Below, one piece after another: positions 32,728-41,240 of a stretch of DNA of 52,250 nucleotides (the stretch's first letter is position 1; each line of letters begins with the position of its first letter). The translations under genes were made by a program, and so were the position numbers. This stretch comes from JACCYQ01 sp036675565 (lineage in GTDB: Bacteria > Bacteroidota > Bacteroidia > Chitinophagales > Chitinophagaceae). Location of the stretch: the NCBI GenBank assembly GCA_036675565.1, contig JAKFER010000226.1, forward strand, positions 1 to 52,250, in the 5' to 3' direction. Below the pieces are notes generated by a model. That model searched no databases. It was given only the letters and a program-made list of their open reading frames with translations, and was not told where the DNA came from.

Positions 32728-34959
32728 ATGGAAATCACCGTCGATACCGCAAAGCAACTCAGACTTACCGCCGATGAATTTGAAGTGATTAAACAAAAGC
32801 TGGGACGTACGCCCAACTTTACAGAACTCTGTGCATTTTCCGCTATGTGGAGTGAGCATTGCAGTTACAAAAATTCTATTAAATGGTTAAAGACTTTACC
32901 CCGGGAAGGTGGTCGCATGCTGGTTAAAGCTGGTGAAGAAAATGCGGGCCTGATGGATATCGGAGATGACCTGGGCGTAGTATTTAAAATAGAATCACAT
33001 AATCATCCGTCTGCTATTGAACCTTTCCAGGGAGCTGCTACTGGGGTAGGTGGAATTCACAGGGATATTTTTACCATGGGTGCACGACCTATAGCTGCAT
33101 TAAATTCACTTCGGTTTGGCAAGCTTGAGGAAGATAAAACGCAACACCTTTTATCAGGTGTTGTGCATGGCATTGGCCATTATGGAAATTGTTTTGGCGT
33201 GCCTACTGTTGGTGGCGAAGTTTATTTTGACCCATGTTACCATACCAATCCCCTGGTAAATGCCATGAGTGTTGGTATAGTGAAAGCCGGTGAAACGGTT
33301 TCTGCAACGGCTGAAGGTGAAGGTAACCCGGTCATGTTCGTGGGTAGTGCAACCGGTAAGGACGGTATTGGTGGGGCTTCATTTGCATCGGCAGATATAA
33401 CCGCGGAAAGTGCAGAAGAATTACCGGCCGTTCAGGTTGGCGATCCTTTCCAGGAAAAGAAATTACTGGAAGCCTGCCTGGAAGTGATCCAGACCAAAGC
33501 CATAGTTGGTATGCAGGATATGGGTGCTGCCGGTATTATTTGTTCTACAGCAGAAATGAGTGCTAAAGGTGGCGTGGGTATGCGCATTGATCTTGATAAG
33601 GTTCCAGCCCGCCAGCAGAATATGAAAGCATGGGAATTGTTGTTAAGTGAAAGCCAGGAGAGAATGCTGATGGTGGTGCAGAAAGGAAAAGAAGAAGTGG
33701 TTAAAAAAATATTCGATAAATGGGATCTTCCTTGCGAGGTGATTGGTGAAGTGACCAATGATGGTCTCCTGCATTTTTACATGCAGGGAAATTTAGAAGC
33801 GGTGATTCCCGCCGAAGAATTGGTACTAGGTGGTGGTGCTCCACAATACGACAGGGAATATAAAGAACCGGCCTATTTCGAAAAGATCCGCAGTTTTGAT
33901 CCGGCTTCCATAAAAGTTCCTGCCAATTTAAAAGCAGTGGCTGAAAAGATCATTGCACTTCCAACTATTGCAAATAAAAGATGGATATATAATCAATATG
34001 ACAGCATGGTTGGTATTGCCAATACCAGTACTAATAATCCTTCTGATGCCGCGATTGTTCACGTAAAAGGAACTAAAAAAGGATTAGCCGTTACAACAGA
34101 TTGTAACAGCCGGTATGTTTACAGTGATCCATATAAAGGTGCAATGATGGCAGTTAGTGAAGCCGCCAGGAATATTGTTTGCAGTGGTGGTGAGCCATTA
34201 GGCGTTACCAATTGTTTGAATTTTGGTAATCCTTATGATCCTGAAGTTTACTACCAGTTTGTACATGCTATTAAAGGGATGGGTGAAGCTTGTGTAAAGT
34301 TTAATACGCCGGTTACCGGTGGAAACGTAAGTTTCTATAATCAGAATCCCGATGGTCCTGTTCATCCAACACCTACTATTGGTATGGTAGGTTTACTGGA
34401 GGATCTTAACCAACGTATGACACTTGGTTTTAACCAGGAAGGTGATGTTATTTATGTTTTGGGTGAAATGAATGATGACCTGGGTTCATCAGAATATCTT
34501 CATAATGTTTTAGGTGTGAAATATTCACCCGCACCTCATTTTGACCTGGAAACAGAATTCAACCTGCAGCAAAAATTATCAACCCTGATAAAAGACAAAA
34601 AGATCTTTTCTGCACACGATACCAGCGAAGGCGGAATATTTGTAACGCTATGCGAAAGTGGTTTTGGAAAAGGATTTGGATTTGATATAAAAACATCTGA
34701 CCATATCCGTAAGGATGCATTTCTTTTTGGCGAAGCTGCAAGCAGGGTTGTACTTACTGTTGAAGCCGAAATGGCTAAAGACTTTGAAACACACCTCGGT
34801 GGATTTCCTTTTACCCGTTTAGGTTTTGTTACCAGTGGAGAAATTAAAATAGATGGAGAATCATGGGGTGATATTGAATCCTGGAAGAATAGTTATGATA
34901 CTTCTATAGAAAATTACCTGGCTAAAGAAGAGGCAGGCGCCGCTTTACAATCAATATAA
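32728..34959 (+). CDS. purL: Phosphoribosylformylglycinamidine synthase, small PurL subunit
   Basis: 743 residues, the size of the small PurL, which works with PurS and PurQ, rather than the large PurL. ATP-dependent conversion of FGAR to FGAM in purine synthesis. Signatures: FSAMWSEHCSYKNSIKWL near residue 38, GVGGIHRDIFTMGARPIA, IGGASFASADITAE and GMQDMGAAGII in the first half, and AVTTDCNSRYVYSDPYKG and VTGGNVSFYNQNP in the second, giving the two AIR-synthase-like halves. purS and purQ are not in the window. hldD follows after 10 bp in the same orientation. Confidence 0.94.
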   Translation: MEITVDTAKQLRLTADEFEVIKQKLGRTPNFTELCAFSAMWSEHCSYKNSIKWLKTLPREGGRMLVKAGEENAGLMDIGDDLGVVFKIESHNHPSAIEPFQGAATGVGGIHRDIFTMGARPIAALNSLRFGKLEEDKTQHLLSGVVHGIGHYGNCFGVPTVGGEVYFDPCYHTNPLVNAMSVGIVKAGETVSATAEGEGNPVMFVGSATGKDGIGGASFASADITAESAEELPAVQVGDPFQEKKLLEACLEVIQTKAIVGMQDMGAAGIICSTAEMSAKGGVGMRIDLDKVPARQQNMKAWELLLSESQERMLMVVQKGKEEVVKKIFDKWDLPCEVIGEVTNDGLLHFYMQGNLEAVIPAEELVLGGGAPQYDREYKEPAYFEKIRSFDPASIKVPANLKAVAEKIIALPTIANKRWIYNQYDSMVGIANTSTNNPSDAAIVHVKGTKKGLAVTTDCNSRYVYSDPYKGAMMAVSEAARNIVCSGGEPLGVTNCLNFGNPYDPEVYYQFVHAIKGMGEACVKFNTPVTGGNVSFYNQNPDGPVHPTPTIGMVGLLEDLNQRMTLGFNQEGDVIYVLGEMNDDLGSSEYLHNVLGVKYSPAPHFDLETEFNLQQKLSTLIKDKKIFSAHDTSEGGIFVTLCESGFGKGFGFDIKTSDHIRKDAFLFGEAASRVVLTVEAEMAKDFETHLGGFPFTRLGFVTSGEIKIDGESWGDIESWKNSYDTSIENYLAKEEAGAALQSI

Positions 34960-34969
34960 ATTCTTAATT

Positions 34970-35980
34970 GTGGATAGAAATGCAGTAATAGTCGTTACCG
35001 GTGCAGCCGGGTTTATTGGAAGTTGCCTGGTGGGCTACCTGAACAGAAAAGGCTTTAACAATATTATTATTGTAGATGATTTTTCTATAGGAGAAAAGCA
35101 ACCCAATTTTGAAGAAAAGAATATTTGTTACCGGATTGAAAGAGAAAAATTTTTTGATTGGATAAGTCACCAGAAAATTAAAATTGATTTTTTCTTTCAC
35201 CTGGGTGCTCGAACGGACACCACTGAATTTGATTATAGCATTCACCAAAAACTAAATGTTGAATATTCACAGCAGGCATGGCAGTTCTGTACAGAAAACC
35301 AGGTGCCTCTTGTTTATGCTTCATCTGCGGCTACCTATGGCGGCGGAGAATTTGGTTATAAAGACGATCATTCATTACCCGAAAAACTTCAGCCACTTAA
35401 TCCTTACGGAGTTTCTAAAAACGAGTTTGATAAGTGGGCATTAAACCAGGTAGCAGGTGACAAAGGTTGTCCGCCATTTTGGGCCGCGTTGAAATTTTTT
35501 AATGTGTATGGTCCAAACGAATATCATAAAGGAAGAATGGCAAGTGTCATTTTTCACACATTCAACCAGATACAGGAAACGGGAAAAGTAAAACTTTTCC
35601 GTTCTCATAAAGAAGGCATTAAAGATGGTGAACAGCAAAGAGATTTTATTTATGTAAAAGATGTGGTTGATGTTTGTTTCTGGATGATGAATCAAAAAGA
35701 AGCATCAGGCAAATGGCCTCCATCCGGGTTATACAACCTGGGTACTGGTAAGGCTCGTACTTTTAAAGACCTGGTGAATGCAATATTCACGAGTCTGAAT
35801 AAAGACCCTAAAATTGAATACATCGATACACCCGATGATATCCGGGAAAAGTACCAGTATTTTACAGAAGCTGATATGCATAAACTCAGGAAGGCTGGTT
35901 ATTTGGATTCTTTTTATTCATTGGAAGAGGGGATAAATACTTATGTAAAAAAATTCCTGGTCAATAAGAATTATTACTGA
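34970..35980 (+). CDS. hldD: ADP-glyceromanno-heptose 6-epimerase
   Basis: 336 residues, an extended SDR family epimerase. Makes ADP-L-glycero-D-manno-heptose for lipopolysaccharide inner core. Motifs: Rossmann TGAAGFIGSCL, YASSAATYGGGEFGYKDD, the catalytic YGVSKNEFDKW (YxxxK), FFNVYGPNEYHKGRMAS, QQRDFIYVKDVVDV, YNLGTGKARTFKDLV and EKYQYFTEADMHKLR. These resemble E. coli RfaD/HldD closely. It starts with GTG at 34970, 10 bp after the purL stop, so it is probably cotranscribed with purL, although the pathways are unrelated. Confidence 0.9.
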   Translation: MDRNAVIVVTGAAGFIGSCLVGYLNRKGFNNIIIVDDFSIGEKQPNFEEKNICYRIEREKFFDWISHQKIKIDFFFHLGARTDTTEFDYSIHQKLNVEYSQQAWQFCTENQVPLVYASSAATYGGGEFGYKDDHSLPEKLQPLNPYGVSKNEFDKWALNQVAGDKGCPPFWAALKFFNVYGPNEYHKGRMASVIFHTFNQIQETGKVKLFRSHKEGIKDGEQQRDFIYVKDVVDVCFWMMNQKEASGKWPPSGLYNLGTGKARTFKDLVNAIFTSLNKDPKIEYIDTPDDIREKYQYFTEADMHKLRKAGYLDSFYSLEEGINTYVKKFLVNKNYY

Positions 35981-36132
35981 GGTTGAATAGTTGATAAAGT
36001 TGATTGGAAGATTTGTTTAAAAGTTTAAGGGTTTAAAGGTATAAGCAATTACAGACACCAAACCTTAACACCTAAAGGCTAAACACTAAACCTTGCTAAT
36101 TACTGGAACCAAACAAAGGCTTAAATTGTAAT
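35981..36132. repeat. TTTAG/CTAAA-type repeats before proC
   Basis: TTTAAAAGTTTAAGGGTTTAAAGG near 36015 and CTAAAGGCTAAACACTAAACC near 36073-36095, a cluster of the short degenerate unit seen after many genes here. The two parts are in opposite orientation. Confidence 0.45.
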
Positions 36133-36930
36133 ATGAAAAAGCGTATAGCCATTATCGGTGGAGGCAACCTGGGCAAATCCATTGCTGAAGGTTTACTGGT
36201 CAGTGGGTTTGTAAATCCGAATGAAATCATCATCACCCGGAGAAATACCATTTTACTTAAACCCTTCCAGGAAAAAGGCGTTCAAATTAGTATTGATAAT
36301 GCAATGGCTGTACGCCAAAGCGATGTAATCATTCTTGCCGTAAAACCATTCCAGGCAGCGACAGTTTTAGAAAGTTTTGCACAAGAATTAAGTTCCGGTA
36401 AATTATTGATTTCTGTTGTAACCGGTGTATTGATTAGTGATATTGAAAACATTACAGGAAACCAAATTCCCATTTTCAGGGCGATGCCGAATACGGCTAT
36501 TGCTATCCGTGAAAGTATGACCTGCACCTGCTGCAATCAGCCGGCGCTGACCCATGTTGATTATGTACAATCATTGTTCAATACATTGGGTAAAACGGTT
36601 ACGATACAGGAAAACCTGATGGAAGCAGCCACTATACTCGGTGCCTGTGGAACGGCCTATGCCATGCGATACATCCGGGCAAATATCCAGGGCGGGATCG
36701 AGATTGGTTTTGATGCACAAACTGCATCATTGATTGCTGCCCAAACAGTAAAGGGTGCAGCTGAATTATTGCTGGAGCATAAATCACATCCCGAAGAAGA
36801 AATAGATAAAGTAACTACCCCTAAAGGGTGCACCATTGCCGGGTTAAATGAAATGGAACATCGTGGATTTAGTTCTTCCCTTATCCGCGGTATTGTAACC
36901 AGCTATAAGAAAATTGCCAAAGATTTATAG
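36133..36930 (+). CDS. proC: Pyrroline-5-carboxylate reductase
   Basis: 265 residues. Last step of proline synthesis: NAD(P)H reduction of pyrroline-5-carboxylate. N-terminal Rossmann loop IIGGGNLGKSIAEGL, VILAVKPFQ, FRAMPNTAIAIRESMT with the substrate-binding Asn, and the C-terminal helical dimer domain with VTTPKGCTIAGLNEMEH. Normal length. DoxX follows after about 41 bp and may be cotranscribed. Confidence 0.92.
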   Translation: MKKRIAIIGGGNLGKSIAEGLLVSGFVNPNEIIITRRNTILLKPFQEKGVQISIDNAMAVRQSDVIILAVKPFQAATVLESFAQELSSGKLLISVVTGVLISDIENITGNQIPIFRAMPNTAIAIRESMTCTCCNQPALTHVDYVQSLFNTLGKTVTIQENLMEAATILGACGTAYAMRYIRANIQGGIEIGFDAQTASLIAAQTVKGAAELLLEHKSHPEEEIDKVTTPKGCTIAGLNEMEHRGFSSSLIRGIVTSYKKIAKDL

Positions 36931-36971
36931 CATCTTCTGGCCCTGATTATTTTATCTCCAAATCAGTTTAC

Positions 36972-37400
36972 ATGAAGAATCTGAAATTAATAAGAACGAC
37001 AGATTCAGCATCCATTATTTTAATTCGTTTAATGGTGGGTGTTGTTTTTTTATCAGAAGGTATTCAGAAATTTTTATTCCCTGGTGATAGGGGAGCGGGT
37101 CGATTTGAAAAAATTGGAATACCCAATCCTGAATTTTTCGGAACGTTTGTCGGCAGTTTTGAAATATTATGCGGATTGTTGGTACTTGCTGGTTTGATTA
37201 TCCGTTTAGCTGTCATTCCGTTAATTATCATCATGTTAATGGCCATAGCCACTACCAAAATCGATATTCTTCAACAGGATGGAATCTGGGAAATGTTGCA
37301 TGCCAGTCGTACCGACTGGGCTATGCTTTTGGGAAGCATATTTTTATTAATCAAGGGTGGAGGGAAATGGTCAGCCGATTATCAATTAAGTAATAAATGA
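36972..37400 (+). CDS. DoxX family membrane protein
   Basis: 142 residues, four transmembrane spans. RLMVGVVFLSEGIQKFLFPG and FVGSFEILCGLLVLAGL are the DoxX-type signature regions. Members are linked to respiratory or redox roles, but the molecular function is unclear. Its stop overlaps the start of chrA by 4 bp (ATGA), indicating translational coupling. Confidence 0.8.
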   Translation: MKNLKLIRTTDSASIILIRLMVGVVFLSEGIQKFLFPGDRGAGRFEKIGIPNPEFFGTFVGSFEILCGLLVLAGLIIRLAVIPLIIIMLMAIATTKIDILQQDGIWEMLHASRTDWAMLLGSIFLLIKGGGKWSADYQLSNK

Positions 37401-38521
37401 ATAAACAGAACCACCTGGGCGAAGTAGCCAGGCTTTTTTTCAAATTGGGTTGTATCGGGTTTGGCGGACCTGCCGTTCATATCGCCATGATGGAGGAAGA
37501 AGTGGTGCGAAAAAGGAAATGGATAATGCCTCAGCATTTTCTTGACCTGATGGGAGCTACCAATTTAATTCCTGGTCCCAATTCAACAGAAATGACCATG
37601 CATTGCGGTCATGAAAGAGCAGGATGGAAAGGATTGATCGTTGCAGGGGCCTGTTTTATTTTCCCCGCTGTAATCATTACCGCAGTCTTTGCCTGGGCTT
37701 ACCAGCAATATGGAACATTGCCGCAGGTTCAACCATTTATTTATGGAATTGCTCCCGCAATCATTGCTGTTATTGTTGCTGCAATGATATCACTGGGAAA
37801 GAAAGCATTGAAGTCTGTTACATTAGGTATTCTGGGTGTAATTGCAATGGTTGCTGTGTTGGCTGGTATGAATGAAATTTATGTATTGTTTGGTACCGGG
37901 TTATTAGGTGTACTCATTCATTTTATCACGCTGCCAAAAAAAACGGCCCAGTCGTTTTTCCCATTTACACTTTTACAGGCAGGGTATTTTTTTATAGATA
38001 TGCCGGTGGGTAAATTATTTTTCATTTTCTTGAAAGTGGGTGCTATACTCTATGGTAGTGGCTATGTGTTATTTGCATTTTTAGATGCGGAATTAGTAGC
38101 AAAAGGATTGTTATCAAGACAAACGCTGGTTGATGCTATAGCTGTTGGACAATTTACCCCAGGTCCTGTATTTACTGCCGCCACTTTTATTGGCTGGCAG
38201 TTGGGCGGATGGGGTGGTGCACTGGCTGCCACCATCGGCATATTTCTTCCCTCATTTTTGTTTGTTTATTTTTTAAATCCATTGATCCCTGCATTAAGAA
38301 GGTCTGCAGTCATGTCGGGCTTTTTGGATACGGTCAATATCGTTTCGGTGGCTATCATTTTTGCAGTTTGTATCGAAATGGGAAGAGAAGCCATTGGGGA
38401 TTGGCGAACTGCTTTAATTGCCGTCCTTGGATTTTTGGCCAGTTATTTTTTCAAGCGGATCAATTCAGCTTTTATTGTTATAGGTGGTGCCATAGCAGGT
38501 TACTTGTTAAGCTTCTTCTGA
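37397..38521 (+). CDS. chrA: Chromate transporter, bidomain ChrA
   Basis: 374 residues with two homologous CHR domains. The first (about 8-180) has FFKLGCIGFGGPAVHIAMM and ATNLIPGPNSTEM; the second (about 205-374) has FLKVGAILYGSGYVL and AVGQFTPGPVFTA, with PGP motifs in both. About 10-12 spans. Exports chromate in characterised members; in unstressed habitats the true substrate may differ. The coupling to DoxX (4-bp overlap) suggests the two act together. Confidence 0.85.
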   Translation: MNKQNHLGEVARLFFKLGCIGFGGPAVHIAMMEEEVVRKRKWIMPQHFLDLMGATNLIPGPNSTEMTMHCGHERAGWKGLIVAGACFIFPAVIITAVFAWAYQQYGTLPQVQPFIYGIAPAIIAVIVAAMISLGKKALKSVTLGILGVIAMVAVLAGMNEIYVLFGTGLLGVLIHFITLPKKTAQSFFPFTLLQAGYFFIDMPVGKLFFIFLKVGAILYGSGYVLFAFLDAELVAKGLLSRQTLVDAIAVGQFTPGPVFTAATFIGWQLGGWGGALAATIGIFLPSFLFVYFLNPLIPALRRSAVMSGFLDTVNIVSVAIIFAVCIEMGREAIGDWRTALIAVLGFLASYFFKRINSAFIVIGGAIAGYLLSFF

Positions 38522-38580
38522 TCAGCAGTTTTCAATGAATTTATTTTGTAGATTAGTTGAACAGAATTGAGGCCTTTGGT

Positions 38581-39573
38581 ATGAAGATATATTTTACGAT
38601 AATTATCCTGTTCATCTTCCCTGTTTTTTGTTTTGCGCAAAAGGTGAAATACAAAAAAGCAGCCTCACCCCAAATACTAGCTGAACAACTTACCGCAAAC
38701 CATAAATCTGAATTGGAAAAAGTGAGATCTATATTTAATTGGATCACTGCTAATATTTCGTATAAGGTTAATCGTTATACTCCGCAGCGCTATACTATTT
38801 TAACAGATGATGATGATGATACTGGTACTCTAAAACCATTAGATGAAAGAATTGCAATCAATGTATTAACCCAAAGAGAAGCTGTTTGTGACGGGTATGC
38901 CAGGTTATTTAAAACACTGTGTGATTATGCAGGCCTGGAGTCTGTTGTAATTCATGGTTATGCAAGAACCAATGATGGAAGGAAATCTTCATTTCGGCCC
39001 AATCATAGCTGGAACGCCATCCTTATTGATCAAAAATGGTATTTACTGGATGTAACCTGGGCATCTGGTTTTATTGACAGCAGATCAAATATGTATGTGG
39101 CCCGGACAGATGAAAGATATTTTCTTACACCACCTTCCCAATTTATTTCCGATCACTATCCCGAAGATATCCGGTGGTCTTTATTAGCAGATCCCCCAGT
39201 TTTAAGAGAATATAAAAATTCACCTTTTTTGCATTCCGCCTACAGGAAGAATAATATTGTTTCTTTTTCTCCATCAAATGGAATTCTCGACGTTGCAATA
39301 GGCGATACCATCAATTTTGAAATAGAGACTTCAGGGCCTGAGAGACCATTATTTGTTTCATCCATTGAATCCGTTGATTCCACTGCAGCCGCCGGTTACC
39401 CGCTTTTTGCAGAAAAGGAAAAGAAGATAAAAAAAATAAGCTATAGTTATGTAATTGAATCACCACAAACAAAATGGTTAAATGTGGTGTATAATGGTGA
39501 GCAAATTATCCGGTACAGGGTAAAAATAAATGGAGCCGAAAATGGCTCCATGAGTATGCGTTTAAAAAAATGA
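38581..39573 (+). CDS. Transglutaminase-like superfamily secreted protein
   Basis: About 330 residues from the ATG at 38581 (MKIYFTIIILFIFPVFCFAQ, a signal peptide). A TTG eight codons upstream is rejected. The papain-like triad is visible: Cys in AVCDGYARLFKTLC, His in RPNHSWNAILI and Asp in WYLLDVTWASG. The C-terminal half (about 230-330) is beta-rich and of unknown family. Members hydrolyse or cross-link peptides; catalysis here is likely since the triad is complete. The 3' end contains an inverted repeat (39531-39550). Confidence 0.85.
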   Translation: MKIYFTIIILFIFPVFCFAQKVKYKKAASPQILAEQLTANHKSELEKVRSIFNWITANISYKVNRYTPQRYTILTDDDDDTGTLKPLDERIAINVLTQREAVCDGYARLFKTLCDYAGLESVVIHGYARTNDGRKSSFRPNHSWNAILIDQKWYLLDVTWASGFIDSRSNMYVARTDERYFLTPPSQFISDHYPEDIRWSLLADPPVLREYKNSPFLHSAYRKNNIVSFSPSNGILDVAIGDTINFEIETSGPERPLFVSSIESVDSTAAAGYPLFAEKEKKIKKISYSYVIESPQTKWLNVVYNGEQIIRYRVKINGAENGSMSMRLKK

Positions 39574-39660
39574 TTTATCTTTTTATGATTTTAAATATTA
39601 CAGATAGAATGATCATTAACGTTAGTTCAATGCCTGAAAATCTAAATTTATAAATGCTTT

Positions 39661-40935
39661 TTAATTTTTGTAAACAACCCCATCTTTCATAACAAAACTC
39701 ACTTTTTCAAATGCTTTGTTATCCTGCAATGGGTTTCCATCCACAGCAATGATATCAGCTAGTTTTCCTGTTTCAATGCTTCCTAATTGATCCTTCATTC
39801 CAAGTAAATCCGCTGCATGGATGGTTGCCGCTTTAATGGTTGCCATAGCAGGCATTCCAGCTTCCATCATGTAAATAAATTCAAGCCAGTTTTTGCCATG
39901 TTTATAAACACCGGCATCTGTGCCAAAGGTAATTTTTACACCTGCTTTCCAGGCTTTGGCAAGCGTGTTCTTTATTTGTGGTCCAATTTCAAGCGCTTTG
40001 GGGGTAACAAGTGCATGGTAATAACCCGGAATTTTGGCTGAATCAGCGACAGCCTGTCCTGCTGTTAATGTGGGTACATACCAGGTGCCATGTTTTTTAA
40101 ATAAAGCAATTGTTTCATCATCCATTAAAGTGCCATGTTCTATTGAGTGTACTCCAGCACGGATGGCTCTTTTCATTCCTTCTGCGCCATGTGCATGCAC
40201 CGCCACCTTAAATCCATAATCATTCGCTGTTTCTACGATAGCTTTAATTTCTTCTTCGGTAAACTGTGGGTTACTGCTGCTTTTGGCAACGCTTAAAACG
40301 CCACCAGTTGCTGTAATTTTTATAAGGTCAGATCCGTCTTTATATCGTTGGCGAACAGCTTGCCGGCTTTCATCAGGTCCATTCACCACACCTTCTGCCG
40401 GCCCGGGATCAGCAATCAATCCTTTTCTGTATCCATTAGTTGGATCGGCATGACCACCGGTAGTGGCAATGGATTTACCCGCTGTAAAAATGCGGGGTCC
40501 TTTTATATATCCTTTGTTGATGGCATTCCGCATGGCTATATTCACACCGGAACCTCCCAGGTCACGTACTGTAGTAAACCCGGTCATTAATGTTATATCA
40601 GCAAAACGGACAGACTGAAATGCGTAATCTGCAGGATTTAGTGTAAAACTTTCCAGGTACCTGTTTGGGTTAGTTTCATGTTCTATATGAACATGCATAT
40701 CGATCCACCCGGGCATAACAGTTTTATTTTTCAGATCAATGACTTTGTCAGATGCACCGGCTGTTGTAAAACCGTTTTGTATGCCCGTGATTTTATTGCC
40801 TTCAACAACAATAGTTTGATTGGGACGGGATTTATCAGATATTCCGTCAATTAAACTACCACACCAGATATAGGTTTTTTGAGCCTGTGAAATGGAAAAT
40901 AAGAATAGTGAGATTGCAGCCAGTATTAATTTCAT
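39661..40935 (-). CDS. Secreted amidohydrolase (metal-dependent, imidazolonepropionase-like)
   Basis: 424 residues with a signal peptide (MKLILAAISLFLFSISQAQ). Amidohydrolase TIM-barrel: MPGWIDMHVHIEHE gives the first HxH, FKVAVHAHGAEG and HSIEHGT the later His ligands, and FGTDAGVYKH the closing Asp. It resembles Xaa-Pro dipeptidase and cyclic-imide-type enzymes of the family, but the substrate cannot be read from sequence. The gene diverges from pyrG over a 305-bp gap. Confidence 0.85.
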   Translation of the reverse strand: MKLILAAISLFLFSISQAQKTYIWCGSLIDGISDKSRPNQTIVVEGNKITGIQNGFTTAGASDKVIDLKNKTVMPGWIDMHVHIEHETNPNRYLESFTLNPADYAFQSVRFADITLMTGFTTVRDLGGSGVNIAMRNAINKGYIKGPRIFTAGKSIATTGGHADPTNGYRKGLIADPGPAEGVVNGPDESRQAVRQRYKDGSDLIKITATGGVLSVAKSSSNPQFTEEEIKAIVETANDYGFKVAVHAHGAEGMKRAIRAGVHSIEHGTLMDDETIALFKKHGTWYVPTLTAGQAVADSAKIPGYYHALVTPKALEIGPQIKNTLAKAWKAGVKITFGTDAGVYKHGKNWLEFIYMMEAGMPAMATIKAATIHAADLLGMKDQLGSIETGKLADIIAVDGNPLQDNKAFEKVSFVMKDGVVYKN

Positions 40936-41240
40936 CTTTTTTTTTACTCAATATAATTAATGTCGCGTGGCTTCAAAGCAAATTGTTAATAGATATCATT
41001 ATTTTTCCACAGAAGGGCTTCATATTTCAGCGGCCGGGAAATTAGCCTTAGTTTTGCATGACCTCCCGGATTTTTCTACATTCTCCGCTTGGTCGTTTGA
41101 ATACTGGCCAACTATTTCTAAAAAATATAATTGACTTTAAGAAAGGGAATAATTTTTCCACTTTAAGGGAAAAGATTTTATTTTTTGAATAAGAAGGTTA
41201 TTCAGATGTAAATAAAAATGAAAAAATACCAGTTATCATT
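40936..41240. other. Intergenic region between amidohydrolase and pyrG
   Basis: No gene seen. It holds the pyrG promoter candidate (41025-41056), a leader of about 180 nt, and in that leader TTTTCC (41154-41159) that can pair with GGAAAA (41168-41173) before a T-rich stretch, or instead with GGAA just upstream (41145-41149). These alternate pairings are weak and only suggestive of attenuation. Confidence 0.4.
41025..41056 (+). promoter_or_regulatory. Promoter candidate for pyrG
   Basis: TTTC (41025-41028), a 20-bp spacer and TAGTTTTG (41049-41056), an exact -7 match. The start would be about 41063. Confidence 0.5.

Noticed and set aside
39531..39550. Inverted repeat TGGAGCC...GGCTCCA as a terminator
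   Set aside because: Lies inside the transglutaminase coding region and lacks a T-run.
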